A DNA stretch of 15,625 bases, from contig JAIXMQ010000183.1 of assembly GCA_025716855.1 (NCBI GenBank), forward strand, positions 1 to 15,625. The letters are read 5' to 3'. The position numbers were made by a program, and so were the translations under genes. How positions within the stretch are numbered: position 1 is the stretch's first letter; each line of letters opens with the position of its first letter. Shown in pieces: positions 1 through 7,800 of the stretch. The stretch is from Pilaira anomala. Lineage: Eukaryota; Mucoromycota; Mucoromycetes; Mucorales; Mucoraceae. The notes under the pieces are model-generated. The model was not told the DNA's origin. It ran no database searches and saw only the letters and a list, made by a program, of their open reading frames with translations.

Positions 1-690
1 CTTCTGTGCTGGTGACTTTTTTAGTACTTTAATCATGGTTTAAGATAGGTCCCAGTGCCCTGTAGGCTCAGTTTTAGCGATAGAAATTTGAAATTTTGAG
101 AGCAATTATAAAAAAAATCAATCTAGTTATCTACAAAAAATAAAGTTCGGATCTTTAAAATTGAGTTCAAAATTTTAAAATTCACGATTTCCGCCTCCAA
201 CTTTTTTAAAACGGTAATAGAACATAATCTATTAATTTTGAAATTAAATTTCAATTAGAATTCATTTTTTAAAATTTTGATTTAAGCAAATATTGAGCCA
301 GAAATCTAGCTTTTGTTAATCAGTGATTAACTTCTGTTAAAAATTAGCATTTTATCTAATTCTATTTTCGGTTTAATTCTATTATTTTTAGATGTTAAAT
401 GTGTACATTTGATAAATTTGTGGCTTTTCTACGCTGAGTTATTGGAGTTTTAAAACTTTAAAAGTATAAATTATATATTGTTTTTATTCCAAAAAACTTG
501 TCAGTCTTTACTATAATGATACTTAAGTAAATACTGAGCATATACTTCAAAGACTTATAAGACTTCTATAGTATATTTAATTAAGAGAAAGAAAGTTACT
601 TTTATTATTTTTAAGTGACGCGAGTATTATTTAAACTAAACTAATGTTTCTTAATCTTCTTGTTCCGGTCCGGACTCCTCGGACTAAGGT
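1..690. other. AT-rich stretch without a recognisable gene
   Basis: No long open frame, splice-site series, RNA gene or repeat was seen on either strand. The last 30 bases before the neighbouring transposon (about 661-690) are unusually GC-rich for the region and contain GGTCCGGAC and a second GGAC. The final GGT matches the three bases on the far side of that transposon. Confidence 0.6.
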
Positions 691-735
691 CACTGCAAAT
701 AAAAAGTATAGGGAATTATGCAGAAAACATGCAGA
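691..735 (+). repeat. Left terminal inverted repeat of the CACTA-like element
   Basis: Two perfectly matched blocks (691-704 and 722-735) are shared in inverted orientation with the right end. They are separated by 17 divergent bases that both contain AGGG. Confidence 0.75.
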
Positions 736-737
736 AA

Positions 738-935
738 ACATGACGTTCCCTACTAATTTACTATAGTGTAGGGAATACGTCGTTCGCTATACTATAGTAA
801 ATTAGACAGTAAACGTCACGTTCTCTATAGCAGTAAATTAGGTAGTAAATGCGACGTTCGCTACATACAGAAAACATATACAGTAATTTCGACGTTCCCT
901 ACATACAGAAAACATACAGTAATTTCGACGTTTTC
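738..935. repeat. Subterminal repeat array of the CACTA-like element
   Basis: A short motif close to ACGTTCSCTA recurs about six times (near 743, 780, 816, 853, 891 and 927), always close to AGTAAATTA, CAGTAATTTC or AGAAAACAT blocks. Positions 861-896 and 899-932 are two near-identical copies of about 35 bases with a 38-base period. A related GTCACGATCTCT lies at the right end (2868-2880). In CACTA elements such arrays bind transposase; that role is inferred here. Confidence 0.6.
753..805. repeat. 14-bp perfect inverted repeat inside the subterminal array
   Basis: CTAATTTACTATAG (753-766) is followed after 25 bases by its exact reverse complement (792-805). It could form a hairpin or a paired protein-binding site. 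Confidence 0.7.
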
Positions 936-2016
936 TTCATATTTGTCATTGCTTATATTAATTCTCTATTGGCAGATACATGATCATTATATTATTTATT
1001 TCGATACAATTGATATTTAACTGGTCAAAAAAGACGTAATTTTATGGTGAAAAATTTTTTTATTGGTTTAAATAGTCATTTTATAGTATTATAAAAAACG
1101 ATAAAAATACAGCACCCTTGCTATTATTGTATTTGGTAGCCCATCCAAACGACATAATAGCAGGGTCTATACGATAATACTAGCTTAAAAAAAAAGAAAA
1201 AAAAACAAACCTTTTTCGATATCAATTTTATACCAATGAGAGAATACATATGAGGCTATAATCGATATAGCTATAATAAAAAAAAAGAGGTTAGAATGTA
1301 TAATAGAAAGCTTTGAATGTATTGACAAATTACCTTTAAAACGAACATTAAACCAGAATCTTCCAAACATGATTATCGTGTTTTTCGTACAAATGATATA
1401 ATTACCTACAGGTGAAATTTGTTAATAGATGTATAAAAAGACTACGGGCATTGTACATATTACCTTTAGAGAGAATACAGCAACAGAAAAAAAAAAGAGT
1501 ATAAGCGATATCTAGAAAAAAAAATTTAATATAAAGGTTTAAGAGAGGGCTATTCAGAGACTTACCATCGTGCACAGACATAGTAACATATTATTTGTTA
1601 CGCAATATTGAGATCATACTAGATTGGAATACATGTCAATAAAAAAAAAATAAACAATTATACAAGTAATATTTACCTTATAGAAAACATTGTATTGATC
1701 TTTTACTTTCAGCCTGACGCTCAGTCTCGACAGCAAGATTCATTGTTATTGCGTTGAAAGACAAACCAAACCAAGCAATACATTCTAAAAAAAAAGTTGT
1801 ATTAGTACTTGGAAATAAAAAGTCAATTGTGCTTTACCATTTAGCTGTAAGTATTTACAGGGGGTGAAGAACTGAATTTCACGTATAGAAGAAAAACAAA
1901 CAAAGAGAAATAAGCTGTTAAAAATTTCAAAGAACAACTTTGTTAGTTTAAGGAGCAATAGTTATATAAAAAAAAACTTACATTAGTCAAGTAAAAAGAA
2001 TACATCTATGAAAGAC

Positions 2017-2020
<4 letters not shown>

Positions 2021-2051
<31 letters not shown>

Positions 2052-2183
2052 CTTGGGGGAAGCAAAAAGGAAAAAATAAAGGAGAAAAAAAAAGAAAAAA
2101 AAAGAAAAAAAAAAGGAAAAAAAACTTTTTTTTGACAGGTGTCACTGCTTTTCATTTTTCTTAAAAAAAAAAAAAAAAAAAAA
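2021..2183. repeat. Opposed poly-T and poly-A tracts
   Basis: A run of 31 T (2021-2051) and a run of 21 A (2163-2183) flank about 110 bases. Much of that interval is itself an A/G-rich tract with repeated AAAAAAAAG units. The two runs are complementary and could pair as a long hairpin. Confidence 0.7.
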
Positions 2184-2550
2184 GACAAATTCAGCTATAT
2201 CTTAATAACTAAGGTACTTAGAAATACGAGACAATAACGAAAAAAGTTTTAATAACTTTCTTTGATATATCTGCTTACTTGTATATCTTTTATTGCTTAC
2301 TTGTTAGTTAACACGTGATTATCACGTGCCTCTAAGCAATATATAATTCTTAAGCGATAAATAACATAACGTGGAGAATATCATTGAACTAATTCTTTTA
2401 ATAATAAAAAAAAACATACCAGCTCTGTCAAATATATTAAATAAAGAAACTGATCTATGAGAAAATGAGAAAAATTAATCTTTTTCCGTATAATAAAAGA
2501 GAAACCCAAATTAATATTTAGATTTATATCTCTTAAGTGACTGAAATTCA

Positions 2551-2700
2551 AAAAAAAAGTTTTAAAACATAGGGGAGTATAAAGAAGTCTTAGAAAAAAA
2601 AAGTTTTAAAGCATAGGGGAGTCTAAAAAAGTCTTAGAAAAAAAAAAGTTTCAAAACATAGGGGAGTATAAAAAAGTCTTAGAAAAAAAAAAAAAAAAAG
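2551..2700. repeat. Minisatellite: three 35-bp units separated by A-runs
   Basis: Three near-identical 35-base units containing CATAGGGGAGT and ending AAGTCTTAG lie at 2559-2593, 2603-2637 and 2648-2682. They are separated by growing A-runs, with a period of 44-45 bases. They lie inside the CACTA-like element. Confidence 0.8.
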
Positions 2701-2877
2701 GATAAAAAAAAAGGCCAAATTTTACCTCTTCATAACTTCATCAGTTTTAAAGATATAGATTAGCTTGTGTGAGCAAATTTAATCTAGCAATTTGTGGCTA
2801 TCCAACAAGCTAAAAAAAATAAACATTTTGATAGTACAAAACAAAAATAAAAAAACAGTATAGTAATCGTCACGATC

Positions 2878-2931
2878 TCTGCATGTTTTCTATATGTAGT
2901 AAACGCCCTAAATTTCATTTTATTTGCAGTG
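2878..2931 (-). repeat. Right terminal inverted repeat of the CACTA-like element
   Basis: Read on the minus strand it starts CACTGCAAATAAAA and then carries AGAAAACATGCAGA. It is about 9 bases longer than the left copy because of extra sequence between the blocks. Just inside it is a GTGACG motif, as at the left end. Confidence 0.75.
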
Positions 2932-2934
2932 GGT

Positions 2935-3263
2935 CCGGTATGACCTGGTCTATAGTAGTAGCTCTAACCGGCCTGACAAACTGTAAGTCTTGTAAGAGTA
3001 TATATGGTAATATTATATTGATTCAACTCTCAGTGGTTAATCAATTAAGTAAAGAAGTTATTATGTTAAATAGAAGATAATGTTTTATTAGTTATAGAGT
3101 GGGGGTATTTATAGTTAAGTCATATAATAGTATTAGTAATAAAGAATAGATATATATAATGTGTAGTGTGATAATCATAAATATTTACAATAAGTGCATC
3201 CGTTTAATATTCGGGAAAGGTTTTAGGAATGATGTGCAATCTTGAAGAGGTGATCATTATTCA
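2935..3263. other. AT-rich spacer without a recognisable gene
   Basis: The left end (2935-2990) is GC-richer and contains CCGGTATGACCTGG and CCGGCC. The rest is AT-rich, and no gene or repeat was recognised. The small plus-strand open frame starting at 2883 begins inside the transposon terminus and looks like chance. Confidence 0.5.
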
Positions 3264-3472
3264 TTACTGCTTAGCCTTTTTCCTTCTTACGTAATTCTTA
3301 ACGGATGGCACAAACTTCCTTTTTTGGATCTTAGCTATCTTGAGCCTAAGCTCGATGTCAACCGGGATATCCATAAGGTCTTCGTCTAAAGCCGGACCAG
3401 CCGGATTGTGCCGGACCGAACTGTTGAGTTCCGGGGCATCCAATCCATCTGCTGATTTTAGGTTGACAAAAC
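3264..3472 (-). pseudogene. 3' end of an unidentified coding sequence cut by the LTR insertion
   Basis: From the LTR junction at 3472 the minus strand reads as an open frame of about 68 codons ending at a stop at 3264-3266. Its base composition is near 50% GC, clearly richer than the surrounding DNA. The peptide is charged, with an acidic stretch (LDEDLMDIPVDIELRLKI) followed by a basic end (VRRKKAKQ). This looks like the carboxy-terminal part of a real protein, but I do not recognise the family. The frame continues without a stop into the adjacent 5' LTR, where an ATG at 3536 precedes it; this is probably fortuitous. The 5' part of the gene is not found beyond the 3' LTR, so either the interrupted half was lost or the flanks come from different loci. 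It could also be part of an older mobile element. Confidence 0.45.
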
Positions 3473-3702
3473 TGTCGTACCAAAAAGACGTTTTAAGCCT
3501 ACACCCAAGCCTAGAAGATTTAAAGCTCAGCAGCATACAGCACCTCAGAATTAAAATGCTTACGTCACAGTTCTTACGTCACACTTTTAAAAATAATATA
3601 TTTAAGCAACCCTTGCAAATAAATAAAAATACTTTAGTTCTCTTTTAAAAAAAAATATACATAATAGTCGTTCATCAGTCATCGGTGAAAAGTAAGACGA
3701 CA
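3473..3702 (+). repeat. 5' LTR (230 bp)
   Basis: It begins TGTCGT and ends ACGACA, a 6-bp inverted terminal repeat with the usual TG...CA ends. Inside are two tandem TTACGTCAC motifs, a TATA-like ATAATATATTTAAG (about 3593-3606), two overlapping AATAAA signals (3618-3627) and an A-run before the end. The first 80 bases are identical to the segment of the 3' LTR that encodes the end of Pol. Confidence 0.95.
3560..3582 (+). promoter_or_regulatory. Tandem CRE/ATF-like sites in the LTR
   Basis: TTACGTCAC occurs twice, at 3560-3568 and 3574-3582, 14 bases apart and upstream of the TATA-like sequence. The reverse complement, TGACGTAA, is the known core for ATF/CREB-type bZIP factors. The same pair is at 8469-8491 in the 3' LTR. 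A role in transcription of the element is inferred. Confidence 0.5.
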
Positions 3703-3704
3703 TT

Positions 3705-3721
3705 TGGTAGCACCAGTTGCG
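3705..3721 (+). promoter_or_regulatory. Primer binding site for minus-strand DNA synthesis
   Basis: TGGTAGCACCAGTTGCG starts two bases after the LTR. It begins with TGG, the complement of a tRNA CCA end. TGGTAGC is shared with the known initiator-Met tRNA site of yeast Ty1 (TGGTAGCGCC), so an initiator tRNA is the likely primer. The host tRNA sequence would decide this. Confidence 0.75.
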
Positions 3722-3829
3722 TAAAAGCAAGACAAAAGTTATTTTCTCTATTCTTCTTCAAGGTTTACTAGGTTCTACTAGTTTAAAGGTTTCTTTCTAC
3801 AGGTTTCGTGTAGGTTATATTTTTTTTTT

Positions 3830-4795
3830 ATGACAAATTTAGAAGGTGAAGACACTTCCATGGACAACAATGGTGGTGGTAATGGCAGTAATGACGGTAA
3901 TGGCGGAAACAACTTTCCATCTCCAAAGGTTAGGGAACCTGATGTGTTTAAAGGTGAACGTTCAGCTATCATGGTGGAAAGTTGGATAAGTTCAATGACT
4001 TTGTATTTTCAATTGGTAAAGGTAACTCATGGTCAGGATCAACTTCTGTATGCTTTATCATTATTAAGAGCTGATGCTCAACTCTGGTACACTCAACTGA
4101 ATTGCTATGAGGCTGACAAGCTACCTCAAGACTGGAATGATCTCAAGACTCTACTAAGAAAGGAATTTGTACCTATTAATGCAGTTATTCAAGCAAGAGA
4201 TAAACTTGCAGTGTTAGCTCAAAAAGGTTCTGTCGCTGAATATATTAATGAGTTTAGACGACTCAAGTTGCAGATTCCTGATCTATCACAAGGAGACGCT
4301 TTGGATCGTTTTGTTCGTGGATTGGTAAAGCATATTCGTGTTGCGGTTCGTTCTAGATTTCCATCTTCTATTTCGGATGCTGAATCATTGGCTTTAACTA
4401 TTGAGGCTGCTGCATATGATGATGAAGCTATTATTCCTACTACTATGACTCAAGCAGTTCATCCAGTTAATCAACCTACTCCTACTGCTACTAATACTTA
4501 TGAACCTATGGACTTGGATTCATTACGTACCGTCGTTAATGCATTGGCTGATCAGATTAATAGTCATCAACAAAGAGATAATCGTGGTCGTTTTATTGGT
4601 AATCGTAATGGCTTTGGTAATAAGTCTCGTGGTAACTCTAATTATGGTTCTGGGGGTGGCTCTAATAGTAATGGTCCTCGCTGCTACGGTTGTGGAGGTA
4701 CTGGTCATTTCAAGCGTGATTGTCCTACCCATCGAAATAGGTTACAAGGTAGAGGCTATACTCGTGGCGGTTACAACAATCATTTAAAAGACTAA
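3830..4795 (+). CDS. gag: Gag polyprotein (capsid and nucleocapsid)
   Basis: This 321-residue structural protein is expected to assemble cytoplasmic virus-like particles and package the element RNA. Residues 1-30 are Asn/Gly-rich. Residues about 50-190 form a retrotransposon Gag domain, with the W/F-rich start (SWISSMTLYF), the LWYTQL motif, and the KEFVP...YINEFRRL blocks typical of the family. Residues about 240-285 are Arg/Gly/Asn-rich. They lead into a CCHC zinc knuckle with Cys285, Cys288, His293 and Cys298 in C-x2-C-x4-H-x4-C spacing, which binds nucleic acid. The start is the first ATG after the 127-base leader and gives the complete domain. The stop at 4793-4795 lies four bases after a slippery heptamer. 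Length and domain order fit Ty3/gypsy Gag proteins, and no break is visible. Confidence 0.92.
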   Translation: MTNLEGEDTSMDNNGGGNGSNDGNGGNNFPSPKVREPDVFKGERSAIMVESWISSMTLYFQLVKVTHGQDQLLYALSLLRADAQLWYTQLNCYEADKLPQDWNDLKTLLRKEFVPINAVIQARDKLAVLAQKGSVAEYINEFRRLKLQIPDLSQGDALDRFVRGLVKHIRVAVRSRFPSSISDAESLALTIEAAAYDDEAIIPTTMTQAVHPVNQPTPTATNTYEPMDLDSLRTVVNALADQINSHQQRDNRGRFIGNRNGFGNKSRGNSNYGSGGGSNSNGPRCYGCGGTGHFKRDCPTHRNRLQGRGYTRGGYNNHLKD

Positions 4796-4844
4796 ACGTA
4801 CTTGAGGATCAGGGAGATCAAGTACGTTCTAATGAAAGTTCCCT
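4783..4844 (+). promoter_or_regulatory. -1 programmed ribosomal frameshift signal between gag and pol
   Basis: T TTA AAA (4783-4789) is a canonical X XXY YYZ slippery heptamer read in the gag frame, one codon before the gag stop. After a 5-base spacer comes an 11-bp perfect stem (4795-4805 with 4818-4828) with a 12-base loop. Loop bases 4811-4815 (AGGGA) are complementary to 4840-4844 (TCCCT), with a further G-U pair, so an H-type pseudoknot with a 10-base crossing loop is possible. The pol frame is open from 4753 to 8463, so slippage would yield a Gag-Pol fusion. Site and pairing are seen; frameshifting is inferred. Confidence 0.8.
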
Positions 4845-4896
4845 TACAAAACAACAACAACAACAACATGATATTCCAACTGATGATCTTTTAAAT

Positions 4897-7800
4897 ATGA
4901 ATGATGACTTTGAACTTCAAGAATTAAGAAGGGATGATAGTTATTTAATTAATTTGAATAATAAAGATACTGATTTACCACTTTACGATTTTAGTCTTCT
5001 GTCATCTGATAATAAAAAAAATCGTACTATTCGTGCTTTATTAGACACAGGTGCTAGTTCCAACTTCGTATCACCTAAAGTTCTGGATGCTAGTACTAAA
5101 AGGATACCACTTCAGTTCAATCATAAGGTGCAAACAGCTAACGGTCAGGTGTCATGTATCAAAGAAAAGGTAGAAATAAAGCTTGTAGTTGGTGGTGTTA
5201 TTCAACAAGTGAAGGCATATGTCTTTTATACTAAGTTTGATGTAATCCTTGGTCAACAGTGGTTCAAGCAGTACAAGCCGGTTCCTAATTGGTCTCATAG
5301 TACATGGACATTAATGGATAACTCTGGTTTATACGAAGTAACTTTGACTCCAGCGCCATCAAGTGATATCTCAGCATCAAGTAGTAAAGAGGGCCTTGTA
5401 TCTGTAATATCTAAGAAGCAAGTTCAGCGTCAACTGAAACGTGGTGAGATAGAAGAAATGTACCTGGTTAGCATGAGAGGAATATCTGACTCGTCCTTGA
5501 TGGTAATAAATGAATCTTCTACTGTTGGGACTACTACCTTCGATAATGATATCAAGAATCTCTTGGATGAATATAAGGATATCTTTAGGGATAAACTGCC
5601 TCCAGAGCTACCTCCATTACGTGATGTAGAGCATGTTATTGAAACAGGTGACGCTCAGCCAGTGCGTCGACCACCATTTAAGATGAGTCCCTTAGAACTT
5701 GATGAATTACAGCGACAACTAAAGGATCTCATAGGAAAAGGCTTTATTCAACCTAGCTCGTCTCCTTGGGGCGCGCCCGTTTTATTTGTTCGAAAAAAAA
5801 ATGGTGCTTTACGCATGTGTATAGATTACCGTGCCATCAATTCATTATGCACTAAGAAGTTAAACACTCCTCTGCCTCGTATCGATGAATGCTTAGAACG
5901 TTTAAGTGGTGCTAAATATTTTAGTCAACTGGATCTCACAAGTGGATATCATCAGATACGTATAAGAGAAGAAGATGTTTGTAAGACTGCTTTTGTAACA
6001 AGATATGGCTCTTATGAATGGAAGGTGTTACCTTTTGGGCTATCAAATAGTCCATCCGTATTTCAAAAGATGATGAACTCGGTGCTGTATGGATACGTTG
6101 ATAAGTTTGTACAACTATATCTTGATGATGTCTTAATATACTCTAAAACTGCTAAAGAACATCTGGAACATATCAAGTTGGTGTTGGAACGTTTCCGTCA
6201 AAACAAATTATATATCAATCCAAGTAAGAGTAACTTTAATCAATCTGAAGTCGATTTTTTAGGTATGCGTGTATCGTCTGAAGGTATCTTACCGTCTTGT
6301 GAAAAGGTTAAAGCTGTTCAAGAGTGGCCTCAACCTACCAATGTACAAGAGGTTAGACAGTTTATTGGACTGGCTTCTCATTACAGGCGATTCATCAGAA
6401 ATTTCTCTTCTATTGCTGCTCCACTGACTGAATTAACAAAGGGGACAGGTCCTAAACGTCGCGGAATTAACTGGTCAAATGATTGTCAAGAGGCTTTTGA
6501 AACTTTAAAGAATAGCTTAATCAACGCCCCTGTGTTACAGGCTCCTGATATGTCTAAACCATTTATTATCGAAACTGATAGTTCTGACTACGGATGTGGT
6601 GGAGTATTACTACAACGTGATGATAATGGGTTGTTGCATCCTTTAGCATTTGAATCAAAGAAGTTTTCATCGGCGGAATGTAGTTATCCTGTACAAGAAC
6701 GGGAGCTATTAGGAATATTACATGCTTTGAGAACTTGGAGGTGTTTTGTAGACGGTACAGATTACATGGTGTATACTGATCACAATCCCTTGCAATTTTT
6801 AAGATCTCAGGTTAAGCCCACTCCTAGATTAGTAAGGTGGCTATCAGAAATTGAAGCTTATAATCCCAAGATACTCTACAAGCCTGGTCGTGAAAACATT
6901 GTACCTGATATACTTAGTCGTCGTGGTGGTCCAGATGGTGATGTTGCAAGTGAAAGTATGGAGCCAAGTTTCCTATACGCTATCACACCTCAAATTCATA
7001 AATCTGACTGGCCGTCGTTGTATAGCAAGCAACCAAGTGAGATTCCAGATGATTTGAAAGCAATTATTAACAGAAATCGTGATCAGTTTGTTGTTAGAGA
7101 GGGTAAAGTATTTAAAAAGGTCAAGATAAATGGTTCAGAAACAGAAGTACGTTTCTGTAGTTTTGCCAATCGCGCTGATCTAGTTAATCGATTCCACGAA
7201 GGTTATGGTCATGCTGGTCAAGTTACCGTCTATGGTTTAATCAAGAAACGTTGGTGGTGGCCTGGAATAAGTACGGATGTTTCTCAGTGGTTGTCGAACT
7301 GTAAAGAATGTCAGCTAGCTTCCAATAGTAACAAGTCTAAACATCGTGCTCCTATGATACCATTAAATGTACCTCCTGCTTTCGGTCGCTGGCACTTGGA
7401 CTTTATAGGCGAATTACCCACTACAGTAAATGGTAATAAGTGGCTATTAACAGCTGTAGATTATTCAACAAATTGGCCAATAGCTAGGGCTGTACCTGAA
7501 GCAACCGCGGAGGCTGTAGCTGATTTCATATACGAAGAGATAGTAATGCGTTTTGGTTGTCCTTCCGAGATCCTTACCGATAGAGGCGCAAACTTCATGT
7601 CTACTGTTGTAAAGCGTTACATGGAGCGTATCAAGACGAATCACAAATTTACTTCTGCGTTTCACCCTCGTACAAATGGCAAATGTGAGCGTCTTAACGG
7701 TATTATCAAGTCTATGTTACGTAAATATGTTCATGGTGCCATACACATCTGGGATCAATTTGTTGATACTGCTTTGTTTGCGGCTCGTATTAGACACCAT

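Larger units (their letters stand above)
691..2931. mobile_element. Non-autonomous CACTA-like (CMC) DNA transposon
   Basis: The element begins CACTGCAAATAAAA (691-704) and ends with its exact reverse complement (2918-2931). Both sides are flanked by GGT (688-690 and 2932-2934), a 3-bp target duplication. A second 14-base inverted match, AGAAAACATGCAGA, lies just inside each end (722-735 and 2878-2891). CACTR-type termini, 3-bp duplications and arrays of subterminal motifs are known for the CACTA/En-Spm (CMC) superfamily, so that class is the best fit. The 2.2 kb interior is AT-rich, with homopolymer runs and minisatellite-like repeats. It has no open frame resembling a transposase, so the copy would depend on an enzyme supplied elsewhere. 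Seen: termini, duplication, motifs. Inferred: superfamily. The termini do not fit an 8-bp-duplication (hAT) element, because the 8-bp flanks differ. Confidence 0.7.

Noticed and set aside
1185..1370. 61-codon minus-strand open frame with hydrophobic segment
   Set aside because: It lies inside the AT-rich interior of the transposon; hydrophobic runs are expected by chance from T-rich DNA.
2006..2188. 60-codon minus-strand open frame rich in Phe and Lys
   Set aside because: It is a translation of the poly-T/poly-A and purine tracts; no protein-like composition.
661..2990. An LTR or longer inverted repeat formed by TGTCAGGCCGG and TGTTCCGGTCCGG outside the CACTA-like termini
   Set aside because: The match needs gaps and is too short; the CACTG termini with GGT duplication explain the boundaries better.
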